A stretch of DNA of 55,252 nucleotides from an uncultured Clostridia bacterium (lineage in GTDB: Bacteria; Bacillota; Clostridia; Oscillospirales; Acutalibacteraceae). The stretch covers positions 1 through 55,252 of the forward strand of contig CANRNI010000016.1 in assembly GCA_947631945.1 (NCBI GenBank), written 5' to 3'. Position numbers and translations under genes: made by a program. The notes beneath the pieces are model-generated. The model worked only from the letters and a program-made list of their open reading frames with translations, was not told the DNA's origin and did not search any database. Positions 23,652 to 33,750 of this stretch are shown piece after piece (positions within the stretch are counted from its first letter, which is position 1; each line of letters opens with the position of its first letter).

Positions 23652-26600
23652 AGAATAAATTCCATATTTCCTTTTTCGGTAATTATTTTTACCCTGCTGT
23701 CCCTGAATCCTATGGGAAGGCAGGGATTTATTTTTATTTTTCCTCCGGCCTGTCTTATTCCGAGCATTCTTTCATATACAGTTCTGTAGAACCAGCCCGC
23801 AGAGCCGGAATATATGCTCCAGCCGCCTCTGCCCTCCTGCCCGGGGTTCGCGTATACGTCGCCCGATAAATAATACGGTTCTGTTTTGTAAACGCTTACG
23901 TCTTTTTTTGCCGGATTTAAAATGTTCAGAAGCTCATAACCCGTATCGGGTTCGTTGAGCCTGAAGAACGCGTCGGCAAGCCATACCGCGCCGTGAGTGT
24001 ATTGACCGGCGTTTTCCCTTATCCCCTCGGGATATATATTAACGTATCCCGCCGTTTTTCCGTCCGGCGTAAATGCCGGAGCAAACAGCTTTATTATATT
24101 GTGCTCCTTATCCACAAGCTTTTCATATGCGGTCTTAACAGCGGTTTTACACCTGTTTTTGTCCGGCATTCCCGAAATGACGCTCCATGACTGCGGCAAC
24201 AGGTCAATGGCACACTCGCTGTTCCCTGTTTTTCCCATAGGCGTTCCGTCATCGTAAAAACAGCGCAGATAGTGATTCTCGTCCCACGCACTTGTATCAA
24301 CAGCTTTTTGAAGAGCGTCCGAAAGCATCATAAGCCGTTCGCAGTTTGCCCTGTCGTTATTAAGACCGCACAGAACGGAAAAGTTTTTTACTGTATGACT
24401 TAAAAACATCGCAAGCCATACGCTTTCGCCCCTGCCGTCATTTCCGACTTTATTGAATGAATCGTTCCAGTCTCCGCCTTTTATAAGGGGAAGTCTGTGT
24501 TCGCCGAATTCACAGGCGTGCTTTATCGCTTTAAGACAGTGCACGTAAAGCGTGCCTTTTTTATCTGACGCGGTATATTCTCCGAAGCGCTCTTTTTCGC
24601 CCTTTTCGAGAACGGGAGCCTCAATATACGGTATCGGCGTTTTAAGAACGGATAAATCGCCTGTTTTTATGCAGTATTCGCTCACAGCGAGCGGCAGCCA
24701 TAATAAGTCGTCGCTGTAATGAGTTCGTACTCCCCGAAGTACGCGTCTGCCGCCGAAATACAACTGGTGGAACCAGTGAAGCACGTCTCCCTCGGTAAAC
24801 TGAGCCGCCGCGCAGCGAAAAATCTGTACCTTGAGAATTTCGGGATTGGTCAAAACGACGGACATAGCGTCCTGAAGCTGGTCTCTGAACCCGAACGCTC
24901 CGCTGCACTGATAAAATCCTGTCCTCGCGAATATTCTGCCGCCTATTATCTGGTTTGGCAGAAAATCATTGAAAAGGCGGTTCAGCTCCTTATCGGGCGT
25001 TTCTATTTCTATTTTATTTTCCGCTTTCTTTTTGGGAACGATATACGGCATTTTTTCGGCCGCTTTAACGGTTGAAGCGTAGGATAAACAGAATTTGACC
25101 TTAGTGCCGGATTTTCCGGGCAGTTTTACGGTTCTTACCGCGATAATGCAGTCCGATGAATCTCCGACTGACTGTTTATCGGACAAAAAAGATATTTTAT
25201 CAAAGCTGAAATCGCATTTTTCATCGGAATTTATTAAAAGATATCCCGTAAAGGTTTTGTTGTACGGCGTGTGAGCATATGCGCCCGAGGATATAACTCC
25301 CTTTTTTATATAGCCCCCGTTTGACGGAAAATCTCCGAGAACAGGTTCTATATAATATGAAAGCTTTAACTCCTTATCATATTCGCTCTCGTTTTCCAGT
25401 TCGGCGCTTATCACCTTGCACATATTTTCACCCGGAACCGTAACCGATGTTCTGATTTTTATATCTCCGACAGACGAACAGTACTCTCCCCTGCCGTCCG
25501 AGAAAAAAGCTGTGCTGTTTTTTATAACGTCGTATCTGTTTCCGTCAACCGTAAGAATCAGTTTCTCGCCGTTAAGGTCCGTTCTCGTGTCGTTGCTCCA
25601 TGGCGTAAGCTTGTTTTCCCTTGAGTTAAGCGCCCACGTGTACCCCAATGAGGAGTCGGTAATCAGAGTTCCGAAATTCCTGTTGCATATAATGTGGCTC
25701 CAAGGCACTTCGGGCTTTTTTCCTATTATATATCCGTTTTTTACAAAGCCGTTCGCGGCTTTAACGGGAATCTCCGCCGCCGAAAGTATCGGCTTGTACG
25801 CGAACGCTCCGCCGTTATCGTTCTGTCTGCTTTCGGGATAGACGGCAACCGCTCCCGCAAGCAGTACGCCGAGGCCTTTTTCGCTAATATCATGCGAGTT
25901 CAGAATAAAAACTCCGCTTCTTTTGTTTATAAGGTCTGCGTAAACTGCTCCTCCCTCGGCGAGTATAGCTTCTTTAAGCTTATCATTGTAACCGTCCGTT
26001 CTATCGGTTATGAAAACCGTTTCCGTCATAATGCCTATATTGCGCAGTCTGCTGTGAAGCTTTATAAAAACGGGGACGTAGGTTAAATCGTAATCGGTGA
26101 TTTCAATAAGCGTTATAGGAAAATCTCCCGATATTCCGAGCGCCCACAGGTCATCTCTCGAGCCATTGTTTACTTTCGCCGCCTCAAGCACTTTTTTCGG
26201 TTTTTGTCTCCCGAACAGCGACCTTTCAAGAATTTTCGCCGCGTATATACCTGTAATGCTCGAGGGGTCAAACGGCGAAACAGCGCATTTTGAAGGCGCT
26301 ATAGCGCCCTCTTTTCTTATGCCGGCAAGTCTGTTCAAGGCTTCCGCCTCGCTTGAAGCGCCGCATATTATAAATGTGAGCGTTACGCTCGAATGTGCCG
26401 GCAACGATATTTTTTTCTGTATCGCCATACATTTATCAACCGATTTTGTTTTTGTATCATAATTTTTGGAAAAAACTCCCGATATGCCTTTATCGCGCGG
26501 TATAACGTATTCCCTGTCGGCCGAATAATCAAAATCGGATTTATTTAAAAATCCCGCCGCGATATAAAGCTGTTCGTCTCTGCATTCCGACGCTCTTGTA

Positions 26601-29600
26601 AAGGTCAGCGCCTTTTCGTTATCGTTATAGTTTTCGCTTATGAAAAGCTTTTGAAAAGCCGGATGACTGCTTACCGTATTTACGCTTCCGAGCATAGGTT
26701 CGGCGTAAATCATCAATGACAGATTTTTCTTCGATTTTGTTTTGTTCCTTATTGTAAACGTGTGGAGCTGCGCCGGAAGACGAGGGTGGACTGTTACCGT
26801 CTGAGAGCATGACAGCGCGGAATCCCTGTTTTTAAAGCTTACGGAGTTTTCTGTAAACGAGCAGAAAAATTTTCCGTTTCCGTCCATAATCGGTAAAAGA
26901 GTAAAGGGCAGAATTTTGTTTATGCCGTCCCGATATTTTACCGCCGCGAAAACGCCGTCGGGATAAGTTAACGGCGAAAAATGCCTGAAAAATACGGACG
27001 AGTTTCTGTATACCGAAACGGACGCTCCCGAATCGGAGGCTATAAACGACCATTCACCGTTTGTCAGAACTTTGCTGTGCGGAGAAATGAGCGAAATGTT
27101 TTCAAACTCTGATTTGATTTTGGGTATTCTTTCGGGACGCTCGGGAGCGTTTGAACGTTCGATGTTTTTATATACTCTCGCATCGGAGGGTATTTTCTCG
27201 TAAAGCAGACTTTTTCCTCCCGTCATAGCGTCGTCCGACATAAAGCGTTTCTGCATTATATCGGAAAAAATACCGTTCGCCGCCGCTAAAAAGCTCATTC
27301 CGACATGGTGCGCCATATAACTGCGCACAACGGAAAAATCCTGACCGTCCGTCCTGTTTTTTGTAAAGTCTGCCGCTTCATAAAAGCCGAATTGACCGTA
27401 CATACCGAGTTTATCAAGCCTTTTCAGATTGTTCATGCTTCCGTGCGGGTCCTCCGATACCGTTAAAAACGAGGAATACGGAGATATAACGGTTTCGTTG
27501 TATTTCGCGTTTCTCAGGCTTAAAGCGCAAACTCCGTGCGCCTTGTACTGATAGTTTAAATCCGAATCGAACGCATAAAAGCCGCTCTCGGAAACTCCGT
27601 ACGGAACAGAGGCGCTTATTGATTTTTTCTGGCAGTGTATACAAAATTTAAGCGCTTCGCCGCCGAGAGTATTTCTTACCGCAGGAAGAAAAATTGCGGG
27701 CATAAAATATTCAAACATCGTTCCCGACCATGAAACGGGACCCGTATACCGTCCGCTTTTTGAAAGCGTTCTGCCGAGGACCTCCCAATGTCTTACGGGA
27801 ACTTTGCCGGAGGATACCGCAAAATAGCTTGTCATTCTCGCTTCACTCATAAGCAAATCGAAGTAGGAATTTGTCATTTCTTCTTTTTCCGTATCAAAGC
27901 CTATACGGAAAAGGTTCCTTGTTTTATCAAACAGAAATCCCAAATCACATTCCGATATGAGCTTTTCACATTTTTCCGTTATTGAAGAAAGCTCGGGACG
28001 TTCGTTAATATATTCTTTAAGCCCCTCTTTGAGAGATGCGAGACAGCACAAAAAATTGCCGCTGTCAACGGTTGAAACAAATGACGGCCTCATAACCTCA
28101 AGAGTTTGAGTGTTATACCAGTTGTAAAGATTCCCTCTGTACTTTTCGAGCTTCATAACGGTGTCAAACGACCTTGAAAGAAGTGTGAAAAGCTCGCCGG
28201 TGTCTATAAACTCAAAATCTCTTGCCGCTAAAAAGGCGCACAGCATAAGACCTATATTTGTGGGCGACGTTCTGTGCGCCACTCTGTATATGGGAGTTTC
28301 CTGAACGTTATCGGGAATAAGATAATTATCCGCTTTTGTACAGTATTTTTCATAAAACCGCCACATCGACGCGCAATATGAAATAAGCGTGTTTCGCTCG
28401 TCCTCCGTAAGGCTCGGACGGCGAAAAACTCTTTTTTTTGAACTGAAATAGGAAAAAGGCAAATCGAGAATAAAAAGAATGCCTACGCATTTTACGGCGT
28501 TTCCTCCGAAAATTATCAGAATAACTCCCGATAAAGCGGATAAAAACGAAATTTTTAAAGATGAAAGCTTTTTTCCGTTTTTTTCGCTGTCGGCCGCCGT
28601 CGTCCATTGCAAAAGATGTTTTTTAGTGAATATCAGCCTGAAGGACGAACGCGCGAATGCGTCAAGACTGTAAAAAGCGTTTTCACACAGCATTACACCG
28701 TTCGCGAACGCTCTTAAAAGACAGGTAAGTGCGTAAGGCGCCGCGTCAGAAAAATAAAGCCTTGATATCATGGAGACGCCGCCCCTCACAAGCGTTGCGG
28801 CGCATGAAAAAAGCTCGGGCATTACAGCCGACATTATTGCCGCGAGAGCTAATACAAGCGACGGATACGGCTCTGTAAACAGCGCGGTTATTACAGAAAT
28901 GAGCGCAAAAACGGGCGTAGCCGCTCTCCTTACGTTATCAATCAGCCACCATTTGCCGAGCGCGGGAATTTTTCCCGAGGGAAGCGAATTTGATTTTTTG
29001 AACACTGTCGGCAAATTTTGTACGTCGCCTCTTATCCATCTGTGCAGGCGCTTGAAATATGACGTTTCATTTGACGGGAATGAATCGGTAAGCGCCGCGC
29101 TGCCCGAAAAACCCGTTCTTAAAATTATTCCTTCGAGAATATCATGGCTCAAAACCCGCTGTTCGGGGAATCTGTCCGGCAGAAGCTTCGCGAACGCCCG
29201 AACGTCTATAAGACCTTTTCCCGAAAATATGCTTTCACCGAAAAAGTCCTGATATTTTTCGCCTGCCGCGCTGCTGTATGCAGGCAGTCCTCCCGTCCCC
29301 GCCATTACCGAAGAAAACCTTGTTTTCGCCGCCGATTCCACCGACGTTTCAACTTTCGGCGATATTATGCCGTAGCCGCTTATTACTCTCTGTTCGGATA
29401 TTGATATTACCGGCGCGTTGAGCGGATGCGCGGCAGTCGCTACAAGCGATTCAAGACTTCCCAAAGGCATCTGAGTATCGCTGTCAAGTGCCATGATGTG
29501 CTTTGCTCCTATAAGCTTTTTTTCATCACCGAAAACGCACAGAAAATCGTTGCCGTTTTCCGTTATGAATTTTATAAGAGAGGTAATCGCGCCTCTCTTT

Positions 29601-30754
29601 CTTTCGGCTCCGGTATATTCATTTTCCGTCTTTGAATAAGTCCTCGGCCTTACGGCGAGAATAAATTTATTCCCGTATTTATCGTTAAGCTGCTGTATCA
29701 CCCGTTTCATCGCCTTTATATCGGTTCTGTCCGATGAAGCCGTAGGAGTCTGCGCGCTTTTCAAATCGGCGAGCAGACATATGCAGGCGTTGTTTTTGCA
29801 GTTTGAAAGGCAAAGGTCTTTTAGGTGTGAAACGATATTTTTTGCATTCTGAGCCGACGGAAGAAGCGTGGAAACCGCGATAACCGTCTTTTCTTCCTGC
29901 GGTATCCCGTTCGGAAATTCCATTTTGGGAAGCGGCGAATTTTTTAAAAGAGACGATGCCGCGACGTCCGATATGAATTTAAGCCCCTCCCACAGCGGAA
30001 GATACGTAAGAGGCAGAATATACCATTTTCTTAGTAAAACGCTTAAAAAAAGTCCCGCGATAAGCGGTATCAGAGCTTCAAGAAAAATTAAAAAAGCGCC
30101 GGTTTTTCTTTTCGGCTTTTCAAAATCAAGAAAAAAACCGATATGGCGGTTTTCGCTTTTCGCCTTTTCAAGAGCGGCAACGGCTACCGATGTTTCCGTT
30201 TCGCCGGTTTTTTCGGCTTTTTTGTAAACCGAGGAACGGTATATGTTTTTGGTGGCTTCGTCCATGTTTTTATATACTCCGGCAGGGTCCTGACTGAGTA
30301 TTTTTTCCGTCTCGCTTACCTCAAAAAGTATATTTGAAAAGTTTGTTTCGGTAATTCGCATAAGTGATTTTATCGAGTTTACCGCTTTTTCCTCATCGGT
30401 TCTCAGGTACTTTGACGCGGAAGAAATAAGTACGCACACCGTAAAAAGGCGCAGATGCTCAAGCTCGGGCGCGGTAATGTTTTCCGAGAGCAGGCATGAG
30501 ATTATTTTACTGTCATCGGGCAGTATGCCGTCCTTACATATTTCGGAGCAAAGCTCAAACGCGCGGGAATCACGCGAACGCAGTTTTACCTTTTTTGTTT
30601 CCTTGACCGCGAAAGAGTAATTTTTTTCAATTATATGAAAATTATCGGTAAGCCAAAGCGATACGCCGCTCGTTTCGGAGGAATTAAGATATTTTCTGTA
30701 GGCTTTTCTTAGTATTTTTATATTTCTTTTAAGATTCTTTCTTAAATACTTCAC
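23648..30754 (-). CDS. Cyclic beta-1,2-glucan synthase-like protein (GT84-Glycoamylase/GH189-GH94)
   Basis: A 2368-residue membrane protein with the NdvB/Cgs architecture. After a helical N-terminus there are hydrophobic segments at about 218-265, a GT84 glycosyltransferase with ALDSDTQMP near 420 and LHRWIRGDVQ near 590, and a second membrane cluster at about 620-760. A Glycoamylase-type domain follows (from about 800, with RTSPTNIGLML, ending in VRSYMAHHVGMSFL). This domain cyclises beta-1,2-glucan in characterised homologues, recently classed GH189. Two beta-sandwich regions and a GH94 phosphorylase domain complete it, with catalytic GDWND near 2095. It should make beta-1,2-glucan from UDP-glucose at the inner membrane face and trim it. 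It is shorter than the roughly 2800-residue proteobacterial enzymes. Start GTG with GGTGG; stop within the repeat. Confidence 0.88.
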   Translation of the reverse strand: MKYLRKNLKRNIKILRKAYRKYLNSSETSGVSLWLTDNFHIIEKNYSFAVKETKKVKLRSRDSRAFELCSEICKDGILPDDSKIISCLLSENITAPELEHLRLFTVCVLISSASKYLRTDEEKAVNSIKSLMRITETNFSNILFEVSETEKILSQDPAGVYKNMDEATKNIYRSSVYKKAEKTGETETSVAVAALEKAKSENRHIGFFLDFEKPKRKTGAFLIFLEALIPLIAGLFLSVLLRKWYILPLTYLPLWEGLKFISDVAASSLLKNSPLPKMEFPNGIPQEEKTVIAVSTLLPSAQNAKNIVSHLKDLCLSNCKNNACICLLADLKSAQTPTASSDRTDIKAMKRVIQQLNDKYGNKFILAVRPRTYSKTENEYTGAERKRGAITSLIKFITENGNDFLCVFGDEKKLIGAKHIMALDSDTQMPLGSLESLVATAAHPLNAPVISISEQRVISGYGIISPKVETSVESAAKTRFSSVMAGTGGLPAYSSAAGEKYQDFFGESIFSGKGLIDVRAFAKLLPDRFPEQRVLSHDILEGIILRTGFSGSAALTDSFPSNETSYFKRLHRWIRGDVQNLPTVFKKSNSLPSGKIPALGKWWLIDNVRRAATPVFALISVITALFTEPYPSLVLALAAIMSAVMPELFSCAATLVRGGVSMISRLYFSDAAPYALTCLLRAFANGVMLCENAFYSLDAFARSSFRLIFTKKHLLQWTTAADSEKNGKKLSSLKISFLSALSGVILIIFGGNAVKCVGILFILDLPFSYFSSKKRVFRRPSLTEDERNTLISYCASMWRFYEKYCTKADNYLIPDNVQETPIYRVAHRTSPTNIGLMLCAFLAARDFEFIDTGELFTLLSRSFDTVMKLEKYRGNLYNWYNTQTLEVMRPSFVSTVDSGNFLCCLASLKEGLKEYINERPELSSITEKCEKLISECDLGFLFDKTRNLFRIGFDTEKEEMTNSYFDLLMSEARMTSYFAVSSGKVPVRHWEVLGRTLSKSGRYTGPVSWSGTMFEYFMPAIFLPAVRNTLGGEALKFCIHCQKKSISASVPYGVSESGFYAFDSDLNYQYKAHGVCALSLRNAKYNETVISPYSSFLTVSEDPHGSMNNLKRLDKLGMYGQFGFYEAADFTKNRTDGQDFSVVRSYMAHHVGMSFLAAANGIFSDIMQKRFMSDDAMTGGKSLLYEKIPSDARVYKNIERSNAPERPERIPKIKSEFENISLISPHSKVLTNGEWSFIASDSGASVSVYRNSSVFFRHFSPLTYPDGVFAAVKYRDGINKILPFTLLPIMDGNGKFFCSFTENSVSFKNRDSALSCSQTVTVHPRLPAQLHTFTIRNKTKSKKNLSLMIYAEPMLGSVNTVSSHPAFQKLFISENYNDNEKALTFTRASECRDEQLYIAAGFLNKSDFDYSADREYVIPRDKGISGVFSKNYDTKTKSVDKCMAIQKKISLPAHSSVTLTFIICGASSEAEALNRLAGIRKEGAIAPSKCAVSPFDPSSITGIYAAKILERSLFGRQKPKKVLEAAKVNNGSRDDLWALGISGDFPITLIEITDYDLTYVPVFIKLHSRLRNIGIMTETVFITDRTDGYNDKLKEAILAEGGAVYADLINKRSGVFILNSHDISEKGLGVLLAGAVAVYPESRQNDNGGAFAYKPILSAAEIPVKAANGFVKNGYIIGKKPEVPWSHIICNRNFGTLITDSSLGYTWALNSRENKLTPWSNDTRTDLNGEKLILTVDGNRYDVIKNSTAFFSDGRGEYCSSVGDIKIRTSVTVPGENMCKVISAELENESEYDKELKLSYYIEPVLGDFPSNGGYIKKGVISSGAYAHTPYNKTFTGYLLINSDEKCDFSFDKISFLSDKQSVGDSSDCIIAVRTVKLPGKSGTKVKFCLSYASTVKAAEKMPYIVPKKKAENKIEIETPDKELNRLFNDFLPNQIIGGRIFARTGFYQCSGAFGFRDQLQDAMSVVLTNPEILKVQIFRCAAAQFTEGDVLHWFHQLYFGGRRVLRGVRTHYSDDLLWLPLAVSEYCIKTGDLSVLKTPIPYIEAPVLEKGEKERFGEYTASDKKGTLYVHCLKAIKHACEFGEHRLPLIKGGDWNDSFNKVGNDGRGESVWLAMFLSHTVKNFSVLCGLNNDRANCERLMMLSDALQKAVDTSAWDENHYLRCFYDDGTPMGKTGNSECAIDLLPQSWSVISGMPDKNRCKTAVKTAYEKLVDKEHNIIKLFAPAFTPDGKTAGYVNIYPEGIRENAGQYTHGAVWLADAFFRLNEPDTGYELLNILNPAKKDVSVYKTEPYYLSGDVYANPGQEGRGGWSIYSGSAGWFYRTVYERMLGIRQAGGKIKINPCLPIGFRDSRVKIITEKGNMEFIL

Positions 30755-31064
30755 TTAAATCCACCCTTAACGAAGATTTACGGTATTATGCCGTTTAACG
30801 TACATTAATTATGGCGTTGCGCCGATATCGCAAATATTTTATCCCGAATAATCGGAAATATTTACAGGACAACGGCATTTACTTTTTTGGTTCAAAAAGT
30901 ATTTTAAGAAAGAGATTGATGCACAAACAGATTTATGCAGACGCACTCTAAAGAAATAAAATAAATACTTTTATTTTGACTTGCATTCTGACTTGCATTT
31001 TTAGTCATGTTTGTGTATTTTTAACCCAATCTTTCCAAAAAAATAATTATAACGATAAAAGCAA
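30755..31064. other. Intergenic stretch upstream of the glucan synthase-like gene
   Basis: About 310 AT-rich bases. It includes an exact 11-base tandem repeat TGACTTGCATT at 30977-30987 and 30989-30999. The promoter of the large gene must lie here but no convincing box pair is seen. Confidence 0.4.
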
Positions 31065-31107
31065 AAACCACCGAAAACGGCTGTAATGCGCGATTTTTCG
31101 GTGGTTT
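31065..31107 (-). terminator. Terminator of the secG-tRNA-Lys transcript
   Basis: AAACCACCGAAAA pairs with TTTTCGGTGGTTT; on the minus strand it is followed by a T-rich run. It lies directly after the tRNA. Confidence 0.85.
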
Positions 31108-31112
31108 AATTT

Positions 31113-31188
31113 TGGTGACTCAGCGGGGATTCGAACCCCGGACACCCTGCTTAAAAGGCAGGTGCTCTGCCTACTGAGCTACTGAATC
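31113..31188 (-). tRNA. tRNA-Lys (anticodon UUU)
   Basis: 76 bases including an encoded CCA. The acceptor stem GATTCAG pairs with CTGAGTC (one G-T pair), the D arm begins GCTCAGTAGG, the anticodon stem-loop is CCTGC-CTTTTAA-GCAGG and the T arm is CGGGG-TTCGAAT-CCCCG. The loop has UUU at 34-36. All four arms are intact. It lies 23 bases beyond secG. Confidence 0.97.
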
Positions 31189-31211
31189 ACGGTTTTATAT
31201 AATTCTGACCT

Positions 31212-31466
31212 TTACGCCCCAAGGAAACCTATGAGAAGCGTTGTAGCCAAAGTCAGTATTATAAATACTGTGCAAAGAATCTTCGTAATTTTTACAAGCT
31301 TGGCTTCATTTGTACGGCCTTTATGCTTGCCGAAAAATGTTTCCGACGCGCCTGCGATAGCGCCCGAAAGTCCTTCGGCTTTGCTCTGCTGCATGAGTAC
31401 AAGCACAACCAATACCAAAGAAATTAATATTAAAGCAATGCCGAGAATATACTCCCAAACTGTCAT
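31212..31466 (-). CDS. secG: Preprotein translocase subunit SecG
   Basis: An 84-residue membrane protein of the SecYEG channel. Two transmembrane helices (about 5-25 and 60-82) flank the conserved loop MQQSKAEGLSGAIAGASETF, which is the SecG signature. I choose the ATG at 31466 since it has GGGAG upstream and the usual length; an extension to 31520 has no site. The promoter TTGATT-17-TAATCT lies at 31530-31558 on the minus strand. The tRNA-Lys gene follows and is probably co-transcribed; many Firmicutes have a tRNA or the RNase R/SmpB genes next to secG. Confidence 0.95.
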   Translation of the reverse strand: MTVWEYILGIALILISLVLVVLVLMQQSKAEGLSGAIAGASETFFGKHKGRTNEAKLVKITKILCTVFIILTLATTLLIGFLGA

Positions 31467-31529
31467 TTTAAGCAAACTCCCTTTCGTTTTCTCACTAAGA
31501 AACAAACGCGGTGTTTTCATCGCCTGTAT

Positions 31530-31558
31530 AGATTAGCATATCGCGGAATAAAAATCAA
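31530..31558 (-). promoter_or_regulatory. Promoter of secG
   Basis: On the minus strand TTGATT (31553-31558), 17 bases, TAATCT (31530-31535). Confidence 0.65.
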
Positions 31559-31640
31559 GTCCTTTTTTTAATTTTTTTTACTTTTTTTATGTTTTTTGCG
31601 TTTTATAAAGCCGTATTCACCAAAAATGAGTAATTAACTC

Positions 31641-31670
31641 TTGACGAAAAGTTTAAAATTTGTGTATAAT
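31641..31670 (+). promoter_or_regulatory. Promoter of parE-parC
   Basis: TTGACG (31641-31646), 18 bases, TATAAT (31665-31670), about 80 bases before parE. Confidence 0.75.
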
Positions 31671-31748
31671 AGTTTTTAGTTGTTATTTTTTTATATGTAA
31701 AATTTTTCCGATAATTTTTTGTAAAAGTATTATTATATGGGTGAAAAA

Positions 31749-33734
31749 ATGGCAAAGAAAACTGATTACGGTAACAATGATATTGAGATGCTTGAAGGTC
31801 CTGACAAGGTTCGCAAGCGTCCTGCCGTCATATTCGGTTCGGACGGCATCGACGGATGTCAACATTCTGTTTTTGAAATCATATCGAACTCTATCGACGA
31901 AGCCCGCGAAGGCTACGGCAATAAAATCATTATAACAAAATATCTTGATAAATCAATAGAGGTGCAGGATTTCGGCAGGGGTATGCCCGTTGACTGGAAC
32001 AGCAAGTATAACAGATACAACTGGGAACTGCTCTTCTGCGAGATGTACGCGGGCGGAAAATACAATACTAACGAGGGCGGCAGCTATGAATACTCCCTCG
32101 GTCTTAACGGACTCGGACTTTGTTCGACGCAGTTCTCCTCCGAATATATGGACGCGGAAATCCACAGAGAGGGCAAGTGCTATAAGCTTCATTTTGAAAA
32201 AGGACTTATCGTCGGCGATATGCTCGAGGAGCCTTATCCCAAGCGCGATACGGGAACGCGGATAAAATGGCGTCCCGACCTCGACGTATTTACGGATATC
32301 GACATTCCGACGGACTATTTTAAAGAAATCCTCGAAAGACAGGCAATTGTCAACGACGGAATTAAATTCATACTGAAAAATCAGATTTCCGAAAGCAAAT
32401 TTGAAACTACGGAGTTTATGTATGCAAACGGCATAAAGGACTTCGCCGAAAGCTTTTGCGGCGACGACGCCTTTACCTCCGTGCAGTTCTGGCAGACGGA
32501 GCGAAAGGGACGCGACAGGGAGGACAAGCCCGAATACAAGGTAAAAATCAATGCCGCCGTGGCGTTCTCCAAAACGAAGCAGCTAAAGGATTACTACCAT
32601 AATTCGAGCTGGCTCGAGCACGGCGGAGCGCCCGACAAAGCAGTAAAAAGCGCGTTTGTTTCTCAGATAGACGCGTATCTTAAGCAAAACGGAAAATACC
32701 TTAAATCGGACAGCAAAATTACATTTCAGGATATCGAGGACTGTCTTGTTATAATCGTTTCGTCGTTTTCAACGCAGACTTCCTACGAAAATCAAACAAA
32801 AAAAGCGATAACCAATAAATTTATCCAGCAGGCCATGACGGAATTTTTCCGCCATCAGCTTGAAGTTTATTTTATCGAAAACAAGCTCGACGCGGATAAA
32901 ATCGCGGACCGCGTCCTTGTAAATCTCAGGAGCCGCGTAAAAGCGGAGAAAACAAGGCTCGATTTGCAGAAAACTCTCGCATCGTCAAACGATATGGCGA
33001 GCAGAGTCGAAAAATTTGTCGATTGCAGAAGCAAGGACGTTTCCGAAAGAGAAATTTACATTGTCGAGGGAGATTCCGCTCTCGGCGCGTGCAAGCAGGC
33101 GAGAGACTCCGCATTTCAGGCGATAATGCCCGTAAGAGGCAAGATTCTTAACTGTCTAAAAGCGGATTACGGCAAGGTTTTCAAAAGCGAAATCATAACC
33201 GATTTAATAAGGGTTCTCGGCTGCGGAGTTGAAGTAAAAACAAAAGCAAATAAAAATATGTCAACGTTTAATCTTGATAATTTAAGGTGGAGCAAGGTTA
33301 TAATCTGCACCGACGCGGACGTGGACGGATTTCAGATACGCGCGCTTATTCTGACTATGATTTATTCGCTTATGCCGACGCTTATTGAAGCGGGACGGGT
33401 ATTTATAGCCGAATCGCCGCTTTACGAGATATCGTCCGGCAGTCAGACATGGTTCGCCTATAACGAGCAGGAAAAGCTTGACGCTTTAAACGAAATAGGA
33501 AACGCAAAATACACTATCCAGCGCTCAAAAGGTCTGGGCGAAAACGAACCCGATATGATGTGGATGACTACAATGAATCCCAAAACAAGGCGGCTCGTAA
33601 AAGTTGAACCGTCCGATAACGATTCCGCCACAGCAGATATGTTCGACGTGCTTCTGGGCGATAATTTACAGGGCAGAAAAGATTTTATTGCTCAATTCGG
33701 CAGCAATTACATCGAGCTTGCGGATATTAGCTGA
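31749..33734 (+). CDS. parE: Topoisomerase IV-type subunit B (ATPase subunit)
   Basis: GyrB/ParE-family ATPase subunit of a type IIA topoisomerase, 661 residues from the ATG I choose (GGGTG in front; an in-frame ATG lies at 31737). GHKL ATP-site motifs are visible: EIISNSIDEAREG, VQDFGRGMPVDW and the glycine-rich LGLNGLGLCS. The TOPRIM domain shows IVEGDSALGACKQARD and later DADVDGFQIRALIL, the Mg2+-binding acidic cluster. It is followed 16 bases later by the partner subunit. The pair is of the divergent clostridial topoisomerase IV type; since a normal gyrA/gyrB pair is not in the window, assignment as topoisomerase IV rather than gyrase is by sequence impression. Confidence 0.88.
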   Translation: MAKKTDYGNNDIEMLEGPDKVRKRPAVIFGSDGIDGCQHSVFEIISNSIDEAREGYGNKIIITKYLDKSIEVQDFGRGMPVDWNSKYNRYNWELLFCEMYAGGKYNTNEGGSYEYSLGLNGLGLCSTQFSSEYMDAEIHREGKCYKLHFEKGLIVGDMLEEPYPKRDTGTRIKWRPDLDVFTDIDIPTDYFKEILERQAIVNDGIKFILKNQISESKFETTEFMYANGIKDFAESFCGDDAFTSVQFWQTERKGRDREDKPEYKVKINAAVAFSKTKQLKDYYHNSSWLEHGGAPDKAVKSAFVSQIDAYLKQNGKYLKSDSKITFQDIEDCLVIIVSSFSTQTSYENQTKKAITNKFIQQAMTEFFRHQLEVYFIENKLDADKIADRVLVNLRSRVKAEKTRLDLQKTLASSNDMASRVEKFVDCRSKDVSEREIYIVEGDSALGACKQARDSAFQAIMPVRGKILNCLKADYGKVFKSEIITDLIRVLGCGVEVKTKANKNMSTFNLDNLRWSKVIICTDADVDGFQIRALILTMIYSLMPTLIEAGRVFIAESPLYEISSGSQTWFAYNEQEKLDALNEIGNAKYTIQRSKGLGENEPDMMWMTTMNPKTRRLVKVEPSDNDSATADMFDVLLGDNLQGRKDFIAQFGSNYIELADIS

Positions 33735-33750
33735 CGGGGAGGAATAAAAA

